Of a stretch of DNA of 64,000 nucleotides, positions 10,077 through 18,077 are shown one piece after another. Source of the stretch: an uncultured Flavobacterium sp. (lineage in GTDB: Bacteria > Bacteroidota > Bacteroidia > Flavobacteriales > Flavobacteriaceae). The position numbers and the translations under genes were made by a program. Where the stretch lies: NCBI RefSeq assembly GCF_951805225.1, contig NZ_OX638201.1, positions 3,038,001 to 3,102,000 on the forward strand, given 5' to 3'. Numbering within the stretch: the stretch's first letter is position 1; each line of letters starts with the position of its first letter. The notes beneath the pieces were generated by a model. It saw nothing but the letters and a program-made list of their open reading frames with translations, ran no database searches and was not told where the DNA came from.

Positions 10077-11051
10077 ATGAGAAAATTACTTCTTATTGCG
10101 TTAGCTCTGAACTTCGTAGCTTGTTCTACAGACAACAATGAATCTGCTTCTACGGCTTCGGCTCAAGTTTCAAAAAGCGTATTTAACGCGAATCCAACTC
10201 CAGAAGATTACAAACTTTCAAAAGACCCTAATTATGTTCGAGATGAAAAAGCTATAGCTGAATTAAAAAAAGGTTCTGCTACAGGAAAAACTGCAGCAGT
10301 TTGGGTTAATACCTATGTTCCGGATCCTAATTTTAGAATTGCATTAATCAATGCTGGTGCAGGACAGGAAGATGCCGTAGCTGGTGATAATTACATCAAT
10401 ATTGATAAATCACGTGTAGGATTATATGTAGCTGGGGCAAATATTACTGATGCAACTGGTATACAAGCTTTTACTTCGCTACAACAGTTACTTATAAACG
10501 GAAACCAATTGACTTCTTTAAACGTTTCTGCAATTACTACTTTAAGCTGGTTAGAATGTCAAAACAATCAATTAACGACTTTGAACCTTTCATCAAATGT
10601 TAATCTTACTCAAATTTGGTGTCATAGTAACTTACTTACAAGTTTAACAATTCCTTCTAATGTTGCTGGTCTTTGGGGACTTTGGTGTTATGGAAATCAA
10701 TTGACTACTTTAAATCTTAATGGAAACACAAAGCTTACAAGTTTATTTATTCAGTCTAATCAGTTGACTTCATTGAATTTATCTCCATTAACTCTTTTAG
10801 AAAAAACAAACGTTTCGTCAAACAAATGGGCAACTTTAAATTTTGATTCAAATTCTAAATTAACTGCTCTTTGGTGTTTTGGTAATACATTATTGACTGA
10901 TTTAAGTATCAAAAACAACAATAACTTTGCAATAACTCTTCAGGATTTTACTCAAAACACAAAACGTCCTAAAATACATGTTGATGCTAGTTTTCTACCT
11001 CAGGCAAATACTTTATGGCCAGCTAGTGGAGGATCTATTTATCAATTGTAA
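10077..11051 (+). CDS. Leucine-rich-repeat lipoprotein
   Basis: A 324-residue lipoprotein: MRKLLLIALALNFVACS has a lipobox with Cys16, followed by S/D/N/E residues that resemble a surface-export signal of Flavobacterium. Residues about 130-290 are LRRs of roughly 20-22 residues with the pattern LTSLNLS..TxLxxLxCxxNQ, the bacterial type common in Bacteroidota surface proteins. An N-terminal segment of about 110 residues (VPDPNFRIALINAGAGQED) is typical of LRR proteins of this group. It lacks a T9SS C-terminal domain. It stands alone, with a terminator shared with the convergent gene. Likely a surface interaction protein; the ligand is unknown. Confidence 0.82.
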   Translation: MRKLLLIALALNFVACSTDNNESASTASAQVSKSVFNANPTPEDYKLSKDPNYVRDEKAIAELKKGSATGKTAAVWVNTYVPDPNFRIALINAGAGQEDAVAGDNYINIDKSRVGLYVAGANITDATGIQAFTSLQQLLINGNQLTSLNVSAITTLSWLECQNNQLTTLNLSSNVNLTQIWCHSNLLTSLTIPSNVAGLWGLWCYGNQLTTLNLNGNTKLTSLFIQSNQLTSLNLSPLTLLEKTNVSSNKWATLNFDSNSKLTALWCFGNTLLTDLSIKNNNNFAITLQDFTQNTKRPKIHVDASFLPQANTLWPASGGSIYQL

Positions 11052-11074
11052 ATATTTTTTAAAATTGGTTTTAT

Positions 11075-11112
11075 AAAAAAAGGAATAGCTTTTATTAGCT
11101 ATTCCTTTTTTC
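11075..11112. terminator. Bidirectional terminator between convergent genes
   Basis: AAAAAAGGAATAGCT (to 11090) pairs with AGCTATTCCTTTTTT (from 11097) with a short loop and A/T runs on both sides. It serves both the LRR gene and the minus-strand gene ending at 11141. Confidence 0.88.
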
Positions 11113-11140
11113 TTTAAATAAGTACGTTATATTTAATTTA

Positions 11141-12187
11141 TCAAGGTTTATTTATTGATAAATATCCGCTAAAAGCGATACCTTCTTTACTTCCACCTTC
11201 TTCATTATAGTATCTAACATTTATTAAATTTCCTTTTTTTCCATCGATATAAATATAATCTCCAGAATTTTCGGTGACCTCAACTCGTTCTCCTTTAGGA
11301 ATTTTTACAATAAGAAAATCTTTCTTTCCAAAGCAATCACTAGTTTGTGAATTGTCGTATAATTCTAATCCGTTAGGCGCGGTCACATACCTTTCCTCTT
11401 CCAAATGAGGATTTGTAACTTGTATTCCTTCAATTTCTTTTAGATCTATATATTTATAACTTTTTTTAATTGAAATCCTGGCAAAATATTTAACTGTATT
11501 ACCTACTTTTTCAACTTTGATGTCTCTTAAATAATCAAATGGAATACTCGAAGAAATTATTTTATAATTATTACTATTATCTATATCATAAACCTTAATG
11601 GAGTCTTGCATTGCATATATTTTGTAATCATTATTCTTTATATTATACAATGATTTAGGCATCTTTTCTAAAGGAAAATCTATTTTACTTAAAGCAACAT
11701 CAAGAGATAAAAGATCATAAGTATATCCTTTGGATGGATTTTCGCTGCTTTTAAAATAATCCTGAATCTTTTTTCCATCAAAAGAACCATAACTTATAGT
11801 GTATGTTTTTCTATAAAACTCATAGCGTTCTTCATATACTCTGGGATAATCAGAAACCGTATTAACTTTTAAAGTATCAGTAATGTAAACTGTAGCATCT
11901 AAAAAGTTCTCTTTATTAATATGATATCCATTTCTGTCGTATCCTGAAGGAGTATCTCCAAAACTTTCATTAAACGTTTTAATTTCAACTCTATTTAAAT
12001 GATCTCCATCATAAAACAGATTTAGAGTATCTGTTTTGTATTTTAAAACTGAGCTTTCCTTTTTAGAATATGGACTAAAATATTCTCCTCTTTCTTGTTC
12101 TTTAGTAGCTATCTTTTTTGTTGTATGTACTTCTTTTTTTTGACAACAGATAAAGAGAACTGGTATTAGCAGAAATATTTTTTTCAT
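11141..12187 (-). CDS. Lipoprotein with SH3-like C-terminus; candidate immunity protein
   Basis: A 348-residue lipoprotein (MKKIFLLIPVLFICCQKK; lipobox Cys14 or 15). No family recognised. The last ~70 residues (FLIVKIPKGERVEVTENSGDYIYIDGKKGNLI) look like a bacterial SH3-type barrel, a fold often used to bind cell-wall peptides. It is the last gene of a co-directional row of eight lipoproteins lying downstream of a peptidoglycan-hydrolase effector gene. It has its own -7 box. A role as a periplasmic immunity protein is inferred from position only. Confidence 0.7.
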   Translation of the reverse strand: MKKIFLLIPVLFICCQKKEVHTTKKIATKEQERGEYFSPYSKKESSVLKYKTDTLNLFYDGDHLNRVEIKTFNESFGDTPSGYDRNGYHINKENFLDATVYITDTLKVNTVSDYPRVYEERYEFYRKTYTISYGSFDGKKIQDYFKSSENPSKGYTYDLLSLDVALSKIDFPLEKMPKSLYNIKNNDYKIYAMQDSIKVYDIDNSNNYKIISSSIPFDYLRDIKVEKVGNTVKYFARISIKKSYKYIDLKEIEGIQVTNPHLEEERYVTAPNGLELYDNSQTSDCFGKKDFLIVKIPKGERVEVTENSGDYIYIDGKKGNLINVRYYNEEGGSKEGIAFSGYLSINKP

Positions 12188-12198
12188 AGTTTTTTATA

Positions 12199-12206
12199 CA
12201 AAAATA
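12199..12206 (-). promoter_or_regulatory. -7 box of the SH3-like lipoprotein gene
   Basis: Minus strand TATTTTTG, an exact TAnnTTTG match, 12 bp upstream of the ATG at 12187. This suggests that the gene is transcribed separately from its neighbours. Confidence 0.45.
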
Positions 12207-12247
12207 TTATGTTTAGTCAGGTTTTTAGAACCCTTGAATATATAGTT

Positions 12248-13261
12248 TTATTCTTTCATCAATCCAGATATACTTTCATCAGTTAACGGATTCTCAATAC
12301 TGAAAATTTTAGAATCTATAATTTCATGGTTTTTGCTTAGTACAAATATTATCCCAAATTGGTCTGCTCTGCTTAAATTGCAAATTAAGAACAAGTTACT
12401 TTTATTGGAAACTTTTCCTAAAACATTCACACTTTTAGCTTGATTTGTATATTCTGTTACACTGTCGTAAAATAATTTATATACATCTGTAGAATGACTT
12501 TTAGAAAATAAAATATTCTTTATATCCTTTTCATCAATAAACGTAGTATTTGAAGAAGTAAATTCATCAGATTCTAAATATGATTTTAAATTAACATTGC
12601 TGCTTACTGAAGCTGTTTTTTTAATAATGTATTCCAGTCTTTCCGTAGCGGGCATTTTACCTTCATTAGGAGAATTAAACTGATCGACAATTTCAAATTT
12701 TCCTTTATCATTGACTTTATAATCCACATAAGGATGAAAAGGTTTTCCTGATTCTATTTGACAGTGAATTATACCATTTTTATCAATATAGACTTTAGAC
12801 GTACATTGACAGATTTGCTGATTGTATTTTGACAAATCCAAAAAATCAATAAGTTCTCCTTTTGAATTATAATTTAATAACGTGTAAACTGATTCAAGTG
12901 TCGAAAGTATTATGGTATTATAATTTGGCTGTAGATTAATTCTCTTTTTAATTCTTATCCACTCAAATGACTTTTTATCGCTATATCCAAGTTTTTTAAA
13001 TTGCGCAGAAGCTTCACTATCTAAGGCTATCTTATCAAATAATAATGATTTATATTGAGATTCATTTTTACCAAAATCAATATCTTCTCCAAAATCATCA
13101 CCTTCAGAGTCAAGCCTTAATGTATCCTGAAGTTTTATTAATTTAATATCGTTTATACTAAGCGGATTATTTTTAATTTCTTTTTTTATAGTTTCATTTT
13201 TGCAGCCGAGGATAACAAACAGTGTGCAAATAACAGTTATTCTACAAATAATACTATTCAT
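12248..13261 (-). CDS. Lipoprotein of unknown family; candidate immunity protein
   Basis: A 337-residue lipoprotein (MNSIICRITVICTLFVILGCKNE; Cys20). There are no enzymatic motifs. It contains beta-strand-rich segments such as YNTIILSTLESVYTLLNYNSKGELIDFLDL, resembling repeat-like blades, and ends with EIIDSKIFSIENPLTDESISGL. The 3' end of this gene recurs as a broken copy at 15236-15316, so the family has been duplicated inside the array. K-rich residues follow the lipid Cys rather than an acidic export signal, which argues for a periplasm-facing location. Confidence 0.68.
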   Translation of the reverse strand: MNSIICRITVICTLFVILGCKNETIKKEIKNNPLSINDIKLIKLQDTLRLDSEGDDFGEDIDFGKNESQYKSLLFDKIALDSEASAQFKKLGYSDKKSFEWIRIKKRINLQPNYNTIILSTLESVYTLLNYNSKGELIDFLDLSKYNQQICQCTSKVYIDKNGIIHCQIESGKPFHPYVDYKVNDKGKFEIVDQFNSPNEGKMPATERLEYIIKKTASVSSNVNLKSYLESDEFTSSNTTFIDEKDIKNILFSKSHSTDVYKLFYDSVTEYTNQAKSVNVLGKVSNKSNLFLICNLSRADQFGIIFVLSKNHEIIDSKIFSIENPLTDESISGLMKE

Positions 13262-13375
13262 AATAATTTAATTTTATCCTCTTTTAAGTTATTTTTATTT
13301 TCAGAAATTTGTCTTAGTAATTTATAAAAAAAGCGACCTCAACCGATAGCTTTTGTTTTTAAATCCAGATTTACT

Positions 13376-14059
13376 TTATTCTTCGCCTGCTTCAGGCTCG
13401 CATTCAACTTTTTCTTTTTTCAAATCGATTTCTACAATTTTTTCATTCCCTAAATCGAATTTATAAGCTTTTAAAACCTTAGTATATTTACCTGATGAAT
13501 TTATTTTATTTATGACTACACCGCAGCAAAAATGCCCTTCGCTTGTTTCGCAAATGAAACTGAATACTTTACCATTTCCTAATTCAGAAGGATATTCACT
13601 TGTATCGTTTACTTTTTCGACTTCTTTTGCATCAACACATTTCCAATTATAATTCTTTTCTTTTTTTAGTAATCCCATCGAAAGAATCCCTTTAGATTTA
13701 ATTAATCCATAGGTAAAATCTCTAATTTTAATCAGATCTCCGGCATAATCTTCTGGTCTGAATAAAATTTCTTCTAATTTGATGTTTTTAGATTGTACTA
13801 CAGTTGAATCTATTAAATAATCTTCATTTGTTTCATTAAAAATATATTTTCCAAAACCATAATTCACACGTAAACCACCAAAATTAATGATACTACCATT
13901 ATATATTTGACCAATTACATATTCTTTATTTTTAGAATAACTTCTTTCCTTATCATTAATAATTTTATTCGAAATTGTCTTTTTTTCTTTAGAAATCGTT
14001 TCTTGCTTTTGATTACATGAAAATAAGGAAAGGATAAAAATTAATATAAAAACTCTCAT
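13376..14059 (-). CDS. Lipoprotein, paralogue of the gene at 15942; candidate immunity protein
   Basis: A 227-residue lipoprotein (MRVFILIFILSLFSCNQ; Cys15). It is clearly paralogous to the product of 15942-16640. Both share KINSSGKYxKVLKAYKFDL, IDLKKEKVEC near the C-terminus, a Y-G-K-Y(I/K)F core near residue 70 and an acidic tail (EPEAGEE versus FPEIGDE). No known family recognised. Two diverged copies in one array fit repeated acquisition of immunity variants against related toxins; function unproven. Confidence 0.7.
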   Translation of the reverse strand: MRVFILIFILSLFSCNQKQETISKEKKTISNKIINDKERSYSKNKEYVIGQIYNGSIINFGGLRVNYGFGKYIFNETNEDYLIDSTVVQSKNIKLEEILFRPEDYAGDLIKIRDFTYGLIKSKGILSMGLLKKEKNYNWKCVDAKEVEKVNDTSEYPSELGNGKVFSFICETSEGHFCCGVVINKINSSGKYTKVLKAYKFDLGNEKIVEIDLKKEKVECEPEAGEE

Positions 14060-14084
14060 ATATGTTTTTGCAGAATTTAATAAC

Positions 14085-15158
14085 TTATTTTTTGTCGATT
14101 TTTACCCAATCATTATAAGTTGCTTCGCCTCCAACTCCTTTGATAAAATATTTTTCTCCATCCTTTTTTATAAAGAAATTAGGTTTTGAGTGTTTACAAC
14201 GATCGTCATTTTCGATATAGTATAATTCTAAAATATCCTCTTTTTCAACTCCTTTATAATTTCCTTGACATAAATAATCTCCCATAAAAGATTCTGACTT
14301 TAATACAATTTCGTTTGTTGTAATTGTAAAATAATAAGTAGTATTTCCTCTTCCTTCTGTACTATATTCGCCATCTACGTGTGCTTCAAATTTGCCTAGA
14401 AATTTTTCAGTTATTGGGATGCTAAATTTTACTTTCTCTTTTAACAACAGATTTAATAAATTATAAATTTCCTGATCATTAGTTTTAGCATAACTTAAGG
14501 CTGAAATCCCATCTAAATCAACTTGATTTACATCTGCACCTTTTTCTACTAATAGTTTAATTGCTTCTTTGTTTTTACTCATTACAGCTTCTATTATAGG
14601 AATGGAAGCCATATCAGTTGCTCGATTATAATTACCTTTTATGTCAGCATTATGATTAATTAATGCTTCAATAATATGAAAATTAGAAAATTGACAAGCC
14701 AGGGAAAGTGGTGAAAGACCCGATTCTGTGTAGGTACTATTTACATTTGCTTTATTTTCTAAAAGTAAATCAACTAACTTTTCGTGTTGATTTTCAATTG
14801 CAACATAAAGTGCATCATATTGATAATAATCATCTTCTTCACCCAATTTTATATCGGCTTTTCTTGAAATAAGCCTTTTTACAAAATCATATCTGTTAAA
14901 TTTGCAGCAATATCCTAATATTGTATAGGAATTGGATTCATCGAATTGATAAAACGTATTTATATTTTTAACTGTATCTATATAATGAACAAAATCTGCC
15001 TGATTTAATTCGATTGCTTTTTTTATATAATTTCCCTTATCATCAGATTTAACGGTTTCTATTTTATTACTATTTGAAATTGTTTTTTTGTCTCCTTTTT
15101 TATCACAGGAAATAAAAGCAACTAAAGATAATAAGACCAATATTTTGATATTCTTCAT
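14085..15158 (-). CDS. Ankyrin-repeat lipoprotein; candidate immunity protein
   Basis: A 357-residue lipoprotein. I use the ATG at 15158 (MKNIKILVLLSLVAFISCDKK; Cys18), because an upstream ATG at 15185 would bury the signal peptide. Residues about 60-240 hold four to five ankyrin repeats (for example DALYVAIENQHEKLVDLLLENKANVN, here about residues 110-135, and SPLSLACQFSNFHIIEALINHNAD). A separate C-terminal beta-rich domain follows (KFEAHVDGEYSTEGRG). Ankyrin proteins are common immunity partners of bacterial catalases and polymorphic toxins; here the location is periplasmic. It sits in the row of lipoproteins behind the dual hydrolase gene. Confidence 0.75.
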   Translation of the reverse strand: MKNIKILVLLSLVAFISCDKKGDKKTISNSNKIETVKSDDKGNYIKKAIELNQADFVHYIDTVKNINTFYQFDESNSYTILGYCCKFNRYDFVKRLISRKADIKLGEEDDYYQYDALYVAIENQHEKLVDLLLENKANVNSTYTESGLSPLSLACQFSNFHIIEALINHNADIKGNYNRATDMASIPIIEAVMSKNKEAIKLLVEKGADVNQVDLDGISALSYAKTNDQEIYNLLNLLLKEKVKFSIPITEKFLGKFEAHVDGEYSTEGRGNTTYYFTITTNEIVLKSESFMGDYLCQGNYKGVEKEDILELYYIENDDRCKHSKPNFFIKKDGEKYFIKGVGGEATYNDWVKIDKK

Positions 15159-15235
15159 ATTTATTTTTTTGTACGAATATAGCATTGAGTTATATTCTAA
15201 AACCTAATTAAATAATTTATAGAGTTTATATTCAC

Positions 15236-15316
15236 CAACCCAGATTTATTTTCAACAGCTAATAGATCCTCAATACTAAAAATTTTAGAATCTATAATTT
15301 CGTTATTTTTAGTATA
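15236..15316 (-). pseudogene. 3' remnant of a 12248-type lipoprotein gene
   Basis: The minus strand encodes EIIDSKIFSIEDLLAVENKS-GLV in one frame, which aligns with the C-terminus of the intact gene at 12248 (EIIDSKIFSIENPLTDESIS-GLM). At the DNA level, AAAATTTTAGAATCTATAAT is shared. No start codon or upstream coding part remains; the fragment abuts the stop codon of the gene at 15318. It is best read as the leftover end of a replaced immunity gene. Confidence 0.72.
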
Positions 15317-15317
15317 A

Positions 15318-15842
15318 CTAATAAGTCTCAGAAACTAAAAAACCATATTTATCAGGTTTTGTAGAAATACTGTTTTTCAAATCAAAAACTTCACTACTAA
15401 CATAATACTTGTCTCCTACTTTGACAATTTTAACCTCAGGAATTTGTTTATCCTTAAGATATTTTGAATCGTCAAGAAGACATTTTTTATGATACAAAAA
15501 CAAGGTGTCTCCATCTTGATAAGGTACCATCAAATCTTTTAAAGAGCGTTCTTCAATATAAGTGGAATCTTTTGCCACATTTAGTAAATAAGAGTAACTG
15601 TAACTTGACTCGTATGAGTCCAATTCTACAACATAGTTTTTATACCATGAATCATCAATTTTTAATTTAGAAATAGAATCCAAAAAAGGTGTTTGAATCT
15701 CTTTATCTTTTTTATCAAAATTTAAGTTCTTGTTTTCATTTTGACTATGGCTATTTTCTTTTTTTTCTGAGTTGTTGTTTTTACATGCAATGATCGAAAA
15801 TGCAAGAAAAAAAACTAAATAGGAGTTTTTTAATAATTTCAT
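15318..15842 (-). CDS. Small lipoprotein; candidate immunity protein
   Basis: A 174-residue lipoprotein (MKLLKNSYLVFFLAFSIIACKNN; Cys20) with a low-complexity N/E/K linker (about 22-50) and a compact globular part. No family recognised. The ~50 bp upstream of its start (GCTAAAATA, ATATTCTTTTTAAACAAA) are nearly the same as those upstream of the gene at 16783-17310. The two genes therefore share a duplicated promoter/leader region although the proteins differ. Confidence 0.65.
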   Translation of the reverse strand: MKLLKNSYLVFFLAFSIIACKNNNSEKKENSHSQNENKNLNFDKKDKEIQTPFLDSISKLKIDDSWYKNYVVELDSYESSYSYSYLLNVAKDSTYIEERSLKDLMVPYQDGDTLFLYHKKCLLDDSKYLKDKQIPEVKIVKVGDKYYVSSEVFDLKNSISTKPDKYGFLVSETY

Positions 15843-15941
15843 GTTTTATAATTTTTTAAGCTAAAATAATATATTCTTTTTAAACAAAAGCTACCGATTA
15901 AGACAACTTCAAAATGTAAAAGACTTCAAGTTTAGCATACT

Positions 15942-16640
15942 TTATTCATCCCCTATTTCAGGAAAACATTCGACTTTTTCTTTTTTTAAATCGATCTCAA
16001 TAATTTTTCCATTTAACAAATCGAATTTATAGGCTTTTAAAACTTTATCATATTTTCCAGATGAATTTATTTTATTTATTACAACACCAAAGTATTGATT
16101 GCGCTTATTATTATAACAGTCAAAAGATAAATATTGATTTCCTTCCATTTTATATTGATGCTCGTCCATATTTATTGCTTTACCGATGTCTAATATATCA
16201 ATCACTTTCCATTTCTCTCCTTTTTCTTTTTTAAAGAATACTGTTAAAAGATTTCCTTTTTGATTAATATTTAACACGCCAAAATCTCTGATTTTAATTA
16301 CGTTTTGATCACTAGCTTTTTCATCGTTTAAAATTAATATACTTTGATGTTTTTCATCTTCATTTATTGTCGAATCAATTAAAAAATCTGGATACTCTTC
16401 TTCAAATTTATATTTACCATTGTTGTAATTTACATATATACCTGTCAAGTCTAAATCAGAATCTTTGTATACCTCATCAATTTTAAAATCTGGCTTTTTT
16501 TTGTTAGATACTTGCAAAGAATCTTCTGAACTATTCTCTTTTATAGTATCATGTTCATTAGATAATTTATTAATCTCGGTTTGACTTTTTTTTCCACAGG
16601 AGAACAATAAGATAACAACCAATAAGATTATTTTTTTCAT
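15942..16640 (-). CDS. Lipoprotein, paralogue of the gene at 13376; candidate immunity protein
   Basis: A 232-residue lipoprotein (MKKIILLVVILLFSCGKK; Cys15). It shares with its paralogue the core VNYNNGKYKFEEEYPDFLIDST (compare VNYGFGKYIFNETNEDYLIDST), a conserved IKIRDF segment and the C-terminal KINSSGKYDKVLKAYKFDL. No known catalytic residues. It lies in the middle of the lipoprotein row. Function inferred only from the array. Confidence 0.7.
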   Translation of the reverse strand: MKKIILLVVILLFSCGKKSQTEINKLSNEHDTIKENSSEDSLQVSNKKKPDFKIDEVYKDSDLDLTGIYVNYNNGKYKFEEEYPDFLIDSTINEDEKHQSILILNDEKASDQNVIKIRDFGVLNINQKGNLLTVFFKKEKGEKWKVIDILDIGKAINMDEHQYKMEGNQYLSFDCYNNKRNQYFGVVINKINSSGKYDKVLKAYKFDLLNGKIIEIDLKKEKVECFPEIGDE

Positions 16641-16712
16641 ATATATTATTTATTTACATCCATTTCTCATAATCATCCTGATGGATATATTTTGAGTATT
16701 TTTTTTTAATAT

Positions 16713-16785
16713 TTATTTACCATCTCCCATTTCTATTACTACGTCTTCCCATTCATTTTCAGATCCAATAATTTTGCTTTCATTA
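16713..16785 (-). pseudogene. Out-of-frame C-terminal extension after an A9 tract
   Basis: The gene at 16783 stops right after a run of nine A (plus strand T 16786-16794). Removing one A would join it in frame to about 23 further codons (NNESKIIGSENEWEDVVIE and so on, stop at 16713-16715). The downstream frame has sensible coding composition. Either the gene has suffered a slip, or the tract is a phase-variable or slippage site, or the read has a homopolymer error. Confidence 0.45.
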
Positions 16786-17310
16786 TTTTTTTTTGAATAC
16801 CACTACGCATCCTTCATTTTCAACAACCATAAGATTATCAACAAAAAAAGCGTCTTGAAAATATTTGTCTAATTCAGAGTTTTTATCATAAACTCTTTTA
16901 TTACGAATAGCTTCAATATTATTTGGTAAGATGATTCCAAATTCATTTTTCAATAGTTTTTTATAAGAATTAAGCAAATATGCATGATCAAAAAAAGATT
17001 CAGATGAAATTTTATCTCTATACACATTGTCAGTATACTTATTTGAAATAAATACAGAATCTCCTGATATATCAATCATTAAAGATTTAAATTTTTTAAC
17101 ATCACAAACATATTCTCCTTTAGCCAATGGTACTGATTTATAAAAGATCCAATTATTTCTAACTTTTCCAATGGTCGAATTATCGACAATTACAGCTTTT
17201 TTTTCTTTTACTGCTTCCTCTTTATTTTTGTCTTGTTTACATGAAAAAAAAGACAATAAAACTAAACCAACTATAACTTTAAAATAAGATTTTCTACTGA
17301 TTTGAATCAT
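16783..17310 (-). CDS. Small lipoprotein, C-terminus set by a homopolymer; candidate immunity protein
   Basis: A 175-residue lipoprotein (MIQISRKSYFKVIVGLVLLSFFSCKQ; Cys24), then a K/E linker and a domain with VPLAKGEYVCDVKKFKSLMI. No family recognised. It ends in VVFKKK at an A9 tract; a one-base slip would extend it by about 23 residues. Its leader closely resembles that of the gene at 15318. It is separated from the effector-coupled lipoprotein at 17388 by a strong terminator, so it needs its own promoter. Confidence 0.66.
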   Translation of the reverse strand: MIQISRKSYFKVIVGLVLLSFFSCKQDKNKEEAVKEKKAVIVDNSTIGKVRNNWIFYKSVPLAKGEYVCDVKKFKSLMIDISGDSVFISNKYTDNVYRDKISSESFFDHAYLLNSYKKLLKNEFGIILPNNIEAIRNKRVYDKNSELDKYFQDAFFVDNLMVVENEGCVVVFKKK

Positions 17311-17351
17311 ATACTTTTAATTTTTATGCTAAAATAGAATATTCTTTTAAA

Positions 17352-17383
17352 CAAAAAACTACCCGGTTAGAGGTAGTTTTTTG
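17352..17383 (-). terminator. Terminator after the effector/lipoprotein pair
   Basis: CAAAAAACTACC (17352-17363) pairs perfectly with GGTAGTTTTTTG (17372-17383) with an 8-nt loop, 5 bp past the stop at 17388. It separates the two-gene effector unit from the remaining lipoprotein genes. Confidence 0.85.
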
Positions 17384-17387
17384 TTTA

Positions 17388-18077
17388 CTATTTTATTTTT
17401 TCCTTAATCTCTTTAATACTCATGTATGCAAAATTTCCAATTTTTTCCTCCAAAATATCTAAATCTTTTTTACCACTATCAAAATATATTATAGGGAGTT
17501 TTTTTTGGTTGAGACTCATTTTTTTTTCTTCGTAATCTGGAATATTATTCTCAATTGTCGTTAAAAGCTTATTATCTTTTAAGATAATGTCATTTATATC
17601 TCCAGAATATCCCCAATATTTTTTATCTTCTTTAAGTATAATTGGATCAAAATTAAAGATAACATTAGACTTTAAATTTTGAGTATTAATATTATAAAAT
17701 GCACAATCAACCGAACCTTCTTCTGATATAATTTTCAGCATTTCTAGTTCAGGATCCTCATCAATATTTAGAAACCATTTTTTATTAGATTCAGAATAAA
17801 ATTTATTTACTAATTTAATTTCATCATCATTTAAAAACCAGTACTCATTATATTCTCCTTTTTTCTCGTCTAGAGTCAAGCAAATAAAAATTGTTAAATC
17901 TTGCTTCAAGTTTACTTTTTCGGTCTTAATAATTTTTAGGTTCCTCGGAATTTTATTTTTGAGATTTTGCGAAGCCTCAACTTTTTCAGGCTCCCTCATG
18001 TTTTTTTCTTTTGAACATGACATTAACATAAAAAAATTAAAAACTACAAAAAAGCTAAGTTTTAATTTATTAATCAT
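17388..18077 (-). CDS. Lipoprotein translationally coupled to the dual hydrolase; likely its immunity protein
   Basis: A 229-residue lipoprotein (MINKLKLSFFVVFNFFMLMSCSKE; Cys21). Its start codon overlaps the end of the 1322-residue peptidoglycan-hydrolase gene by 4 bp, the tight coupling expected of an effector and its cognate immunity protein. The pair is closed off by a terminator. The mature part has acidic stretches (NIDEDPELEMLKII) and no enzymatic motif. A periplasmic lipoprotein is the right place to block a cell-wall hydrolase. Assignment rests on location and gene coupling; no sequence family recognised. Confidence 0.75.
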   Translation of the reverse strand: MINKLKLSFFVVFNFFMLMSCSKEKNMREPEKVEASQNLKNKIPRNLKIIKTEKVNLKQDLTIFICLTLDEKKGEYNEYWFLNDDEIKLVNKFYSESNKKWFLNIDEDPELEMLKIISEEGSVDCAFYNINTQNLKSNVIFNFDPIILKEDKKYWGYSGDINDIILKDNKLLTTIENNIPDYEEKKMSLNQKKLPIIYFDSGKKDLDILEEKIGNFAYMSIKEIKEKIK

